Shown: one piece after another, positions 43,141-51,747 of the stretch
Layout: the number at the start of each line of letters is the position of its first letter
How positions within the stretch are numbered: the first letter of the stretch is position 1
Assembly (NCBI GenBank): GCA_000437315.1
Contig: FR899400.1
Location: 1 to 58,734 of the forward strand
DNA: 58,734 nucleotides
DNA from: Mycoplasma sp. CAG:472
GTDB lineage: Bacteria > Bacillota_I > Bacilli_A > RF39 > UBA660
Direction of reading: 5' to 3'
Translations under genes and position numbers: made by a program
The notes under the pieces: model-generated
Database searches by the model: none
What the model was told of the DNA's origin: nothing
Seen by the model: the letters and a program-made list of their open reading frames with translations, nothing else

Positions 43141-45117
43141 TTATAATTCAAATTGAGAATTATAAAGTTTAGCATAAAAGCCATCTTTTTTCATAAGTTC
43201 ATCGTGAGAACCTTGTTCTATAATATTACCCTCATTCATAACAAGTATTAAATCTGCATTTTTTATTGTTGAAAGTCTGTGGGCAATTATAAATGAGGTT
43301 TTATTCTCCATTAATTTATCCATAGCTTTTTGCACAAGTTCTTCGGTTCTTGTATCAACATTTGAAGTCGCTTCATCAAGTATTAAAAGAGGCGCTTTTT
43401 CACACATACCTCTTGCAATAGTAAGAAGTTGTTTTTGTCCTGCAGAAATATTATCATTTTCAGATATTACTGTATCATAATTATTTGGAAGTGTTTTAAT
43501 AAAATGATCTAGTCCAATATATTTACATACACTTTCAATTTCTTTATCAGTAATTTTGGAATTATTATATCTAATATTATCTTTAACAGTTCCTTCGAAA
43601 AGCCATGTATCTTGAAGTACCATTGTAAATAAACTATGAACATTTTCTCGTGTTAAATCAGAAATACTTTTACCATCAATAGTTATATCACCATCATGAA
43701 TATCGTAAAACTTCATAAGTAAATTAACCATTGTAGTTTTACCAGCACCAGTTGGACCAACAATTGCAATCTTTTGGCCTGATTTTACATCTGCAGAGAA
43801 ATTTTTAATAATTGTTTTGCCATTATCATCATATTTAAATGATACATTTTTAAACTCTATATTACCTTTTACATCATTTTTAAGAAGCTTATCTTTATTT
43901 TCTTCTTTAGACATTTCCTCTTCATCTAAAAATTCAAATACTCTTTCTGAAGAAGCTAAAGCTGACTGAATAAAAGTAAACTCTTGAGCAATTGAGGATA
44001 GTGGCATTGTAAATAATCTAACATATGTAATAAATGCAATAATAACACCAAATGATATTTTATCATTCATAGTAAGAAGTGCTCCAACTATACATACTGC
44101 AACATAACCAAAATTGCCAACAAAACCCATCATTGGATGCATAAGGCCAGATAAGAAACCACTTTTTCTACTGCACTCACTTACTTCATTATTTATTTTA
44201 TCAAACTTTGTATTTGCATCATCTTGTCCATTATAAACTTTTACAACATTTAATCCTGAATATATTTCTTCAATATGACTGTTAAGTTTACCTAACCCTT
44301 CTTGTCTTTTTACAAAATATTTTTGACTTTTTAAAAGAATAATTGCCATAAATACAAAACCTAATAACGATGAAATTATAGCTGTAACACTCATAAGAGC
44401 ATTAGTTTTAAACATCATTATAATTGAACCTAATAAAAGTGTTACATTACTAGCAAGAGCTGATAATGAATTATTAAGTGTTTGAGCAAAAGTATCAACA
44501 TCATTTGTTACTCTTGAAAGCACATCACCAGTTTGATGATTATCAAAATATTTAAGTGGTAAAGTATTTATTTTATGTGAAATTCTTCCTCGAAGTTTTC
44601 TTGCAAAATTATTTGAAACATGTGTCATTGAAAAAGATTGTAAAAAGTTAAATATTGCACTTACAAAATATATTGTTAAAAGTATAATACAAATATTTTT
44701 AATTTTATCAATATTCATTTTAGGTTTAATTACCTTTTGAATACTTTCTGGCATTTCATCAAGTGCTTTATATAAATCATTTGCATTCATATTTTTATTA
44801 AGATTTTGTGAAATTTTAGCATACTCTATCTGATCACTTGCATTTATTATTACTCCATCAATTTCAATATCTTTACCAAAAGAAGTAGTGAGGCTTTCAT
44901 TTAAAATATTTAAATTTTTAGTATTAATAACTAGTCCTTTTTGAATTTCATCAGTTAATTTAGAAAGCCTATTTGGAGCACTAATTGTTAAAGTAGAACC
45001 AAAAATTGCTAGAATTAAACTTATGAATATAAGTACTTTAAAAGGTTTTAATTCTAAAATTAATCTTTTTAAAGAACCTTTAAAGTCTTTAGCATTTTCC
45101 ATTTTTTTATTATGCAT
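43141..45117 (-). CDS. ABC exporter half-transporter, catalytic subunit
   Basis: Six membrane helices (about residues 30-390, with an unusually long first external loop at about 60-140) precede an ABC domain. The ABC motifs are Walker A GPTGAGKTTM, signature ISAGQKQLLTIARG, Walker B LLILDEATSNVD and switch His IIAHRLSTI, all in working form. With the partner at 45110 it should form a heterodimeric exporter like BmrCD or TM287/288. The ATG at 45117 overlaps the partner stop codon by 8 bp, and AAAGGAG lies before it; a TTG two codons earlier is less likely. Drugs or lipids are possible cargo. Confidence 0.9.
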   Translation of the reverse strand: MHNKKMENAKDFKGSLKRLILELKPFKVLIFISLILAIFGSTLTISAPNRLSKLTDEIQKGLVINTKNLNILNESLTTSFGKDIEIDGVIINASDQIEYAKISQNLNKNMNANDLYKALDEMPESIQKVIKPKMNIDKIKNICIILLTIYFVSAIFNFLQSFSMTHVSNNFARKLRGRISHKINTLPLKYFDNHQTGDVLSRVTNDVDTFAQTLNNSLSALASNVTLLLGSIIMMFKTNALMSVTAIISSLLGFVFMAIILLKSQKYFVKRQEGLGKLNSHIEEIYSGLNVVKVYNGQDDANTKFDKINNEVSECSRKSGFLSGLMHPMMGFVGNFGYVAVCIVGALLTMNDKISFGVIIAFITYVRLFTMPLSSIAQEFTFIQSALASSERVFEFLDEEEMSKEENKDKLLKNDVKGNIEFKNVSFKYDDNGKTIIKNFSADVKSGQKIAIVGPTGAGKTTMVNLLMKFYDIHDGDITIDGKSISDLTRENVHSLFTMVLQDTWLFEGTVKDNIRYNNSKITDKEIESVCKYIGLDHFIKTLPNNYDTVISENDNISAGQKQLLTIARGMCEKAPLLILDEATSNVDTRTEELVQKAMDKLMENKTSFIIAHRLSTIKNADLILVMNEGNIIEQGSHDELMKKDGFYAKLYNSQFEL

Positions 45118-46867
45118 TTTCAAGCTCCTTTCTAGAAAGTTGGGAATATGCTATTTCTTTATAAACATCACAATTTTTTAATAACTGTTTATGTGTTCCT
45201 ATTCCCACTACATTACCATTATCAAGTACAACAATTTTATCAGCATTAAGTATTGTACCTATTCTTTGAGCCACAATTAAAGTTGTTGCATCTTTCACAT
45301 TTTCTTTTAAAGCTTTTCTTAAAACAGAATCAGTTTTATAATCAAGAGCGGAAAAAGAATCATCAAAAATATATATTTCTGGATCTTTAGCAATTGCTCT
45401 TGCAATAGAAAGTCTTTGTTTTTGTCCACCAGAGACATTTGTTCCTCCGGAAGCTATATGTGAATCTATGCCTTTGTCCATTTTAGATACAAAATCATAC
45501 CCCTGTGCAATTTTAAGTGCTTCCTCAACTTTTTCTTTAGTAATTTTTTTATCAGATTTACCATAAGAGACATTATATTTAACAGTTCCATCAAACATAA
45601 CAGCTTTTTGAGAAACATAACCAAGTTTATTATGTAAGGATTCAAAAGTATAATCTTTTACATTAACACCATCAATTAAAACTTCTCCATCAGTAGCATC
45701 ATAAAATCTTGGAACTAAGTTAATAAGTGTACTTTTACCACTACCAGTTGAACCTATAAAAGCAATAGTTTGACCTTTTTCTGCTTTAAAAGAAATATTT
45801 TTTAGTAAATATTCATCGGCATCTGGATATTTAAATGAAACATTTTTAAATTCAACAGTACCTGTTTCTTTTGTATCGCCATTAAATAAGCCTTCATTAA
45901 CTGTTAATTTTTCATCAAGAACTTCGTTAATTCTATTTGCGGACACATTTGCTCTAGGAAGCATCATAAATATCATAGAAAGCATTATAAATGACATAAT
46001 TATTTGCATTGCATAAGTTGAAAATACAACCATATCACCAAAAAGTGTAAGTTTATCAGCCATTATAGAATTATTAATAAGATTTGCACCGATAAAATAA
46101 ATTCCTAAAGTTAAAGTATACATTACCATTTGCATAACTGGTTCCATTACTGCAAAACATTTTTGGTTAAATAGTTGTGTATTTGTTAAATCATCATTTT
46201 CTTTTTGAAATTTATCCTCTTGGAAATTCTCAGCATTAAAAGCACGAACTACTCTTATACCAGTTAAATTTTCTCTTGTTACACGATTAACTTTATCAAT
46301 CAATTTTTGAACTAAAGAAAATCTAGGTAAAACAATACTTGTTATAATACCTATCGTTGTAAGAAGGACTAATACGCATACTGCAGTAAGAGCGCTCCAT
46401 TGCCAACTTTTATTAAGTATTTTAAGTATTGCCCATCCTGCAGTCATCGGAGCTTTTATCAAAAGTGATAATCCCATTGATAATACTAATTCAATTTGAC
46501 TAACATCATTTGTTGTTCTTGTAATTAAACTACTTACAGAAAAATTTTTTACTTCAGCAGTAGCTAAATCCATTGTCTTTGTAAATACTTTTTTACGAAT
46601 ATTTTTAGAAAATGTTGTTGATACATAAGTTAATATATAACTAGTTATTACCGCTCCGACAAGTGAACCAAAAGCACAAAGTAACATATAACCACCATTT
46701 TTTAATATTTCACTCATCTTACTGCCTTCGGTTTGAACAAGAACTGTAATATTACTCATATAATCTGGCATTTTAAGTTCTAACCAAACTTCACTAAAAA
46801 TAATTACAGCACATATTAAAATTAATAAATAATCTTTTTTTCTTAAATTTTTAAATAATTTTCTCAT
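45110..46867 (-). CDS. ABC exporter half-transporter, degenerate-site subunit
   Basis: Six membrane helices (about residues 15-310) are followed by an ABC domain with Walker A GSTGSGKSTL and signature VSGGQKQRLSIARA. Walker B is YIFDDSFSALD, with Asp in place of the catalytic Glu, and the switch His is Gln (IVAQRIGTI). One such weakened site is the hallmark of heterodimeric exporters. The partner gene overlaps by 8 bp. GGAGG precedes the ATG, and the start lies within the last codons of the MarR-like gene (17-bp overlap). The three genes form one unit, so the regulator probably senses the exported compound. Confidence 0.9.
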   Translation of the reverse strand: MRKLFKNLRKKDYLLILICAVIIFSEVWLELKMPDYMSNITVLVQTEGSKMSEILKNGGYMLLCAFGSLVGAVITSYILTYVSTTFSKNIRKKVFTKTMDLATAEVKNFSVSSLITRTTNDVSQIELVLSMGLSLLIKAPMTAGWAILKILNKSWQWSALTAVCVLVLLTTIGIITSIVLPRFSLVQKLIDKVNRVTRENLTGIRVVRAFNAENFQEDKFQKENDDLTNTQLFNQKCFAVMEPVMQMVMYTLTLGIYFIGANLINNSIMADKLTLFGDMVVFSTYAMQIIMSFIMLSMIFMMLPRANVSANRINEVLDEKLTVNEGLFNGDTKETGTVEFKNVSFKYPDADEYLLKNISFKAEKGQTIAFIGSTGSGKSTLINLVPRFYDATDGEVLIDGVNVKDYTFESLHNKLGYVSQKAVMFDGTVKYNVSYGKSDKKITKEKVEEALKIAQGYDFVSKMDKGIDSHIASGGTNVSGGQKQRLSIARAIAKDPEIYIFDDSFSALDYKTDSVLRKALKENVKDATTLIVAQRIGTILNADKIVVLDNGNVVGIGTHKQLLKNCDVYKEIAYSQLSRKELENA

Positions 46868-47300
46868 TTTTTTCCTCCTTTAAATTTTCTGTCATTTTAG
46901 ATAAAACATTTATAAATGTATTTAAATCTTTTTCAGTTATATCCTTAAGACAAATATCCTCGATCTTTTTAATTTTTTCTTTACTACTATTAAAAACTCT
47001 TTGAGCATTACTACTTAAAACAATCTTTTTAGTCCTAGTATCAGTATTATCAGTAATTCTTACAATTAAACCATTTTTTTCCATAGTAATTAAAACACTT
47101 GATACTGTAGCTCTTGAAAGTCCTAAAACTTTTTCAAATTCTTTTTGAAGTGCACATTTTTTAGGCCTACTTATAATATATTCCATAATTTGAATTTGAG
47201 TAGTAGTTACACTAGGATACTTTGGCATATCTTTAACACCTATACTATTAATTACTAATTGATGAAATATTTTTATATCTTTTAAAACATTATTATCCAT
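46851..47300 (-). CDS. MarR-family transcriptional regulator
   Basis: A winged-helix regulator of about 149 residues. After an N-terminal helix come TTTQIQIMEYIISRPKKCA, LQKEFEKVLGLSRATVSSVL (recognition helix) and the wing MEKNGLIVRITDNTDTRTKK, ending in a dimerisation helix. It is encoded first in the unit with the ABC exporter pair and probably represses it. The start at 47300 is chosen because GAGGTTGTT precedes it and a longer frame would start nearer the -10. A strong promoter lies at 47334-47361. Confidence 0.87.
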   Translation of the reverse strand: MDNNVLKDIKIFHQLVINSIGVKDMPKYPSVTTTQIQIMEYIISRPKKCALQKEFEKVLGLSRATVSSVLITMEKNGLIVRITDNTDTRTKKIVLSSNAQRVFNSSKEKIKKIEDICLKDITEKDLNTFINVLSKMTENLKEEKNEKII

Positions 47301-47333
47301 AACAACCTCACATACTTCTTTATGCACTTTCTA

Positions 47334-47361
47334 ATTATAACATTACAATCTATTTTGTCAA
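47334..47361 (-). promoter_or_regulatory. Strong promoter of the MarR/ABC exporter unit
   Basis: On the minus strand TTGACA (47356-47361), a 16-bp spacer and TATAAT (47334-47339) with TGT before it. The spacer holds ACAA and TTGT half-sites 6 bp apart, where the MarR protein might bind. Confidence 0.78.
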
Positions 47362-47370
47362 TGCCCTTAC

Positions 47371-47397
47371 AAAATAAAAAACTCAAAATTTGAGTTT
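47371..47397 (-). terminator. Terminator of the kinase-like gene
   Basis: On the minus strand AAACTCAA pairs with TTGAGTTT around 3 nt, followed by TTTATTTTG. Confidence 0.6.
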
Positions 47398-47411
47398 AAT
47401 TACATTATAAA

Positions 47412-48146
47412 TTACCTTTTTATACTTCTTATAAAATTAGGTTCATAATATTTTTTATTAACTAAAGACTTAGCATCATTTAAAGTAATGATATCTTTAC
47501 CAATATTTTCAGAAAGCAATTTATAAAATAAAGTTATAAAATCAACTAAATTTATATCTTTTCCTTTATACATTTCTAATAACTTTTTATTACTTTGAAC
47601 AAATTCATCAAAATAGTTATCCACTAAAAAGATCATTATTGATTCATTAAACGTATTAACATTTCTTTTTAAAATATCATCTTTATCACTAAAGAAATAA
47701 TCATCTGTATCTATAGCATAAATTTCATTTTTATTTTGCATTAAATTATAAATAAGATCATATATTACAATACCTTCATTAGATATTTTAATTATATCTT
47801 TATACATATTTAATATTCCTGTCATAAATTCTAAAAGGTTTATATCAAGAGGATTTGTTTTATATAAATTTTTAGCTTTAATATAATCTGCTATATATCC
47901 AACTACATGTCCATTAACAGTTATTACATCTATTGGAAATATAAAATAAGTAAGTTCAATTGAATTAAATTTTAAGACTTCCTCTTTTGAGGGATAATCA
48001 TATAAAAAAGGTTCATCAAAGCAATGAAAAATTTTTATGACTTTATCAATTTTTGGATTATAATAGCATGTACCATCTCCTCCTCCACCTGAAAGCCTTC
48101 GTATATTTTTTAAAGTGTATCTTAACTTTTCCTTACTTATTTCCAT
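47412..48146 (-). CDS. Divergent protein-kinase-like protein
   Basis: The N-terminal part has RRLSGGGGDGTCYYN followed by KVIKIFH, like the Gly-rich loop and Lys strand of protein kinases. Further on, IVIYDLIYNLMQNKNEIYAI is followed by DTDDYFF. This corresponds to the catalytic D-x-x-x-x-N and the metal-binding Asp, although the usual His/Arg before the catalytic Asp is missing. At 244 residues it is a compact lobe pair. Active-site completeness is doubtful; it could be a pseudokinase. The start at 48146 is set by GAGGGTAAT, and the -10 at 48167-48172 excludes an earlier start. Its promoter shares an exact 15-bp block with the VWA adhesin promoter. Confidence 0.5.
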   Translation of the reverse strand: MEISKEKLRYTLKNIRRLSGGGGDGTCYYNPKIDKVIKIFHCFDEPFLYDYPSKEEVLKFNSIELTYFIFPIDVITVNGHVVGYIADYIKAKNLYKTNPLDINLLEFMTGILNMYKDIIKISNEGIVIYDLIYNLMQNKNEIYAIDTDDYFFSDKDDILKRNVNTFNESIMIFLVDNYFDEFVQSNKKLLEMYKGKDINLVDFITLFYKLLSENIGKDIITLNDAKSLVNKKYYEPNFIRSIKR

Positions 48147-48165
48147 ATTACCCTCGTCAAGTATG

Positions 48166-48195
48166 TATACTACCATACATCTCGCTTACTTGCAA
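48166..48195 (-). promoter_or_regulatory. Promoter of the kinase-like gene, sharing a 15-bp block with the VWA promoter
   Basis: On the minus strand TTGCAA (48190-48195), a 17-bp spacer and TAGTAT (48167-48172) preceded by TATGG. The block TATACTACCATACAT (plus strand, 48166-48180) is identical to 18898-18912. Confidence 0.72.
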
Positions 48196-48225
48196 CAAAA
48201 AAATTCTAATTTCAGATATTTATAA

Positions 48226-49701
48226 TTATAAATATATTTTATCTTGTAATGTTATATCATTATCAAATAAATCTCTTATACTTTTTATAGTATATTTATC
48301 TAAATTATTTGTTATATCAATCATTTTTTCATTGCAAAGCTTAATAATTTTTGTTTCTAAAAGATATGATGATAGTAAACTTCCAACAAGATATTGATAC
48401 CCGCTTAATATCAATAACCCAGATTTTACAAACTCTTCAATTTTGTCATCAATTTCTGCATAAGTAATCTCAACTGGATCTCTTTCCTCTAACTGAAGAT
48501 AATGTTGTGGTATTTCTTGAACTCCTGCTTCTTGTAATAACTTTGCCATCTTTATTCTTGATTGATTTATTCCATCAATCATGTTTCTATTAAATTCAAT
48601 TCTTTTTTCAATAGAAAATAAACCATTTTTTCTATACTCTAATATTTCTTTTAATTGTATTATTTGGGGAATAAACAAACTACAATTATTAGTATTTCTA
48701 GTGTTGAGTACATCTTCTACAATTTTCTCATCATAGCCTTTATTTTTCAAAAACATTGCTGCAATATTTTCAAAATATATCGAAGGGAATTCAATTAACG
48801 AAAAATCAATATCTTCATAGTTTATTAGTGAAACATAATGAATAAATTCATGTACAAATGTTACAAAGGTTCTTATTGTACCATCACCAATTAATTCTAT
48901 CTTTCTTATTTGCAATTTATCATCTAAATAGCATTGTCCATTTTCAACCTCATCACTATATTCAAAACTTATTAATCTATTAGTTTTTAAATATTGATAA
49001 ATATTCACCCATTGTGCTGGTGCCTTTATATCATTTAAAAAATCTATAAATAAATTATCGAATTCAAATTCTGACAGTTTTTTTAAATCACTTGTTTTTT
49101 CATTTTCATTTATTAAAGCATTAAAATAATTAATACCATTACTTATGATTTCATTAATAATACTTTCTAAATTATCTAACATCACTGAATCATATTCTTC
49201 GAAAAAAGCATTCATATATTTTAAAAGATAATTATAAACATTAATCCTTTGAGAATCTTTTACACAAGAAATAATTTTTTCATATTCTTCAGAATTCTCA
49301 GAAAAAAGTGTTTTACATATATCTGATAAATTGTAATTATAATACTTTACAGACATTAAAAATAATACTAATTCCATTGTTACATTTTTAGGAATTTCAA
49401 ATATAGTATTTCCTACCATATCATTTTTTAATATTAAATATGTTAAATAAAATGATGGTAAAAAATCTTCATTTTCAATTGCTTTCTTCGTTTGTTCATC
49501 TTGTATTACTTGATTAACTATATTCTCAACAAAATCTTCAAACTCATCAACATTTATAACTTTACCATTGTCTTCATTTATTAAATCACTAAAAAGAAAT
49601 GCATTTTTTTTTATGAAATTTAATGCTTTTTCTAATTTTTCTTTATCATTTTTTTTATCATAAATTAGTGATAATCCCTTTAGTACTTGAATATTTTCCA
49701 T
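48226..49701 (-). CDS. M3-like HExxH metallopeptidase, uncharacterised
   Basis: A 491-residue soluble, mostly helical protein. The zinc motif is VHEFIHYVS (near residue 289), and 20-25 residues later comes LIEFPSIYFENIA. This resembles the third ligand block of M3 oligopeptidases (EfPSxxxE). The N-terminal 230 residues are helical and could form the channel-like shell seen in M3/M32 enzymes. Overall identity to named families is too low for me to assign a symbol. There is no signal peptide, so it should act in the cytoplasm. AGGGGGA precedes the ATG and a promoter is visible at 49728-49756. The kinase-like gene follows 80 bp downstream. Confidence 0.55.
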   Translation of the reverse strand: MENIQVLKGLSLIYDKKNDKEKLEKALNFIKKNAFLFSDLINEDNGKVINVDEFEDFVENIVNQVIQDEQTKKAIENEDFLPSFYLTYLILKNDMVGNTIFEIPKNVTMELVLFLMSVKYYNYNLSDICKTLFSENSEEYEKIISCVKDSQRINVYNYLLKYMNAFFEEYDSVMLDNLESIINEIISNGINYFNALINENEKTSDLKKLSEFEFDNLFIDFLNDIKAPAQWVNIYQYLKTNRLISFEYSDEVENGQCYLDDKLQIRKIELIGDGTIRTFVTFVHEFIHYVSLINYEDIDFSLIEFPSIYFENIAAMFLKNKGYDEKIVEDVLNTRNTNNCSLFIPQIIQLKEILEYRKNGLFSIEKRIEFNRNMIDGINQSRIKMAKLLQEAGVQEIPQHYLQLEERDPVEITYAEIDDKIEEFVKSGLLILSGYQYLVGSLLSSYLLETKIIKLCNEKMIDITNNLDKYTIKSIRDLFDNDITLQDKIYL

Positions 49702-49727
49702 TAATAGTCCCCCTTAAAAGTACTAAT

Positions 49728-49756
49728 ATTGTAAAATAGTTTCATTATAAAGTCAA
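49728..49756 (-). promoter_or_regulatory. Promoter of the M3-like peptidase gene
   Basis: On the minus strand TTGACT (49751-49756), 17-bp spacer, TACAAT (49728-49733). Confidence 0.65.
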
Positions 49757-49965
49757 CAAAAAAAGAGTAAATTATTTTTTCTTCTTAATTCTGAAAGTAA
49801 ATGACATTTTTGAATTTGAGTGTCACTTACTTTTAGAATAACCGATAAAACATTAATAACATAAAAAAATATCTAAATGAAGATGATATACAAAAGGCTA
49901 ATATAAAATTCTTGAATAATCAAATTAATAGTGATTTAAAAAATTAGACTTTTATGCCGAGAAAA

Positions 49966-50091
49966 CTTTTGACAAGTAAAGAAATGTTATTTTACATTAA
50001 TGGAGTTTAATGATTATTATTTTCATTTTTTGAAAATAATAATCATTACAACGACTAAGATAAAATAAATAATGTTTCTGCTTGTCAAAAG
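49966..50091. repeat. 126-bp foldback (MITE-like) element
   Basis: The outer arms CTTTTGACAAG (49966-49976) and CTTGTCAAAAG (50081-50091) are perfect inverted repeats. The centre is a perfect 17-bp stem (50009-50025 with 50031-50047) with a TTTTT loop. The stretches between are partly complementary, so the whole element can fold into one long hairpin. It lies inside the IS21-like relic. Confidence 0.8.
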
Positions 50092-50234
50092 GAAATTGGA
50101 ATAAAAAGAGAATGACTTTACAAAATTTAATTATATTTTAAGTATGTTTCTTTATTATTTTTGATGGTGTAATAAGGACATTAAAATCAATTAATTTAAA
50201 ATGTCATTTACTTTTAGAATTAGTACAAATTGGC

Positions 50235-50267
50235 AAAAAATCAGCATGTTCATTATACTGATTTTTT
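50235..50267. terminator. Bidirectional terminator inside the IS relic
   Basis: AAAAAATCAG pairs with CTGATTTTTT around 13 nt. It lies near the right end of the IS relic and just downstream of the cohesin gene. Confidence 0.6.
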
Positions 50268-50334
50268 AGTGGCATTTACTTTTGCATTATGTTTCCTTAT
50301 TTGAACGATGTCATTTACTATTGCAATTCACCAA

Positions 50335-51735
50335 TTATTTTTTCTTTTTACTCTTTTTTGAATCCTCTAAAATGTTATATACTTCCTCATCAGTTTCATC
50401 CTTCATTTCATTTTTGATTTCTTCTATTTTATCATCTATTTCTTTTACTGTAGGAACTTCTTTTTTAACTTTTTTCTTTTTCTTTGATATAGTACATAAT
50501 AATATTAATGATAAAAGTGTTAAACTAGCAAAAAATATTACTGCATACATAAGCATTTGATTATTTTTTTGAATAATTTTAATATAACTATCATCATATT
50601 TTACAGCACTATTATCTTTAGTATCATATAAATATAAACCTTCTTCATTAGTATCAACATTTAATGCTTTAATAATTTTAAATCTATTTGATTTACTAAG
50701 TTCTAAACATTCCACTGAAATATTATTAATTGTTACACTACCCTTTTCATACTTATCAATTGTTTTATCCATTTTAAGTGGAAAAAGTGTTATATTACCA
50801 AATATAAATTCTGTATATTTTTGATATTTACCATCATTATATATAAATAATGATATATTACCATTTTCATCTTTTAAACCTACTAAAGTAAAATCAGTAA
50901 TTTGGCTATAAAATGCAGGAATTTCTATTTCATTTATCGTAACTGTTTTTTCAATAAAACTATTAGGTTTTTGTAACATACTTTTTACTTTAACAATAGT
51001 ATATTTAGTTTCATCAACTTCAACCTCGATTGGGTTTTTATCAATTACCTCAACATTTAATTTATATGTTTTTTCACTACCATTTTCTGCGACAACAACA
51101 ATGTTAAATGAATTATTTCCTTGAGTTACTTCAAGTTCTCCTTCTCCATTAACTTTTGCTTTATTATCTTCGACATAAGCTATTACTTTTATTTTAGTAA
51201 CATCTTCATCAACTTTAACAGTATATTCTAAAGTATCTTTATTAAATACTGGACTAATTTCATAACCTTCAACTTTTATATCTTTTAAATTGTTATTGCT
51301 TGATAAACTTGCTTGATATTCAGAATAAGTTATTGCTCTAACATTTCTTTTTCCATTAGTTACTTCGAATATACTTTCATCAAAACCAAATACTGTTGAA
51401 GCATCTATGTAAAATGATGCATTTCCACTTCTATTTGCTTTAAATGTATAACGATAACTTACCGCTTTAGTTGAATTATTTTGAACTACACCAGCATAAT
51501 GAAGTCCTACGTCACTAGATACTAAAGAAAATATATTTTTATCATAATTTAAATTATATTCCCAAGAACCTAATGGTGATGATGATGAAATTGTAACGGT
51601 AACAGTTATATTATTACCAACGATTATTTGTGATGCTGAAGTATTTACACTAATTGTTGCTCCAGCAGCATTTACCTTTGTTATAAATGTAAATAAAGTA
51701 ACTATCGCTATAAAATATTTAAATATTTTTTTCAT
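50335..51735 (-). CDS. Membrane-anchored cohesin-domain protein (scaffoldin-like)
   Basis: A signal peptide (residues 1-23, ending VNA) is followed by a cohesin-like domain (about 24-135): ATISVNTSASQIIVGN, SPLGSWEYNLNYDKNIFSLV and the closing FYIDASTVFGFDES. A cadherin-like beta-sandwich (about 150-235) with LKDIKVEGYEISPVFNKDTL and TQGNNSFNIVVVAENGSEKT is next, then a third extracellular region. The C-terminus has a membrane helix (MLMYAVIFFASLTLLSLILL) and a long charged cytoplasmic tail (CTISKKKKK onward, about 60 residues). The gene lies 12 bp after a dockerin-bearing wall hydrolase, which is the obvious ligand. Binding of that dockerin is inferred from context. Calcium-dependent cohesin-dockerin pairing is established for cellulosomes. 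Confidence 0.8.
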   Translation of the reverse strand: MKKIFKYFIAIVTLFTFITKVNAAGATISVNTSASQIIVGNNITVTVTISSSSPLGSWEYNLNYDKNIFSLVSSDVGLHYAGVVQNNSTKAVSYRYTFKANRSGNASFYIDASTVFGFDESIFEVTNGKRNVRAITYSEYQASLSSNNNLKDIKVEGYEISPVFNKDTLEYTVKVDEDVTKIKVIAYVEDNKAKVNGEGELEVTQGNNSFNIVVVAENGSEKTYKLNVEVIDKNPIEVEVDETKYTIVKVKSMLQKPNSFIEKTVTINEIEIPAFYSQITDFTLVGLKDENGNISLFIYNDGKYQKYTEFIFGNITLFPLKMDKTIDKYEKGSVTINNISVECLELSKSNRFKIIKALNVDTNEEGLYLYDTKDNSAVKYDDSYIKIIQKNNQMLMYAVIFFASLTLLSLILLCTISKKKKKVKKEVPTVKEIDDKIEEIKNEMKDETDEEVYNILEDSKKSKKKK

Positions 51736-51747
51736 TTATCCTCCTTT

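Larger units (their letters stand above)
49788..50327. mobile_element. Relic of an IS21-like element: end repeats without transposase
   Basis: Five copies of an 18-bp motif close to GTCATTTACTTTTAGAAT occur. One is inverted (49788-49805). Four are direct, at 49822-49839, 50203-50220, 50271-50288 (GGCATTTACTTTTGCATT) and 50310-50327 (GTCATTTACTATTGCAAT). Multiple copies of such a motif at both ends are typical of IS21-family elements, where they bind the IstA transposase. No istA or istB frame is left inside; the interior holds a foldback element. The family assignment is from memory of the repeat style. Confidence 0.55.

Noticed and set aside
48053..48397. 114-codon plus-strand frame between the kinase-like and M3-like genes
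   Set aside because: Covers the promoter of the kinase-like gene and the end of the peptidase gene; no ribosome site or domain.
50282..50560. 92-codon plus-strand frame over the cohesin gene end
   Set aside because: It is the complement of the Lys/Glu-rich cytoplasmic tail of the cohesin protein and reads as Phe/Ser repeats.
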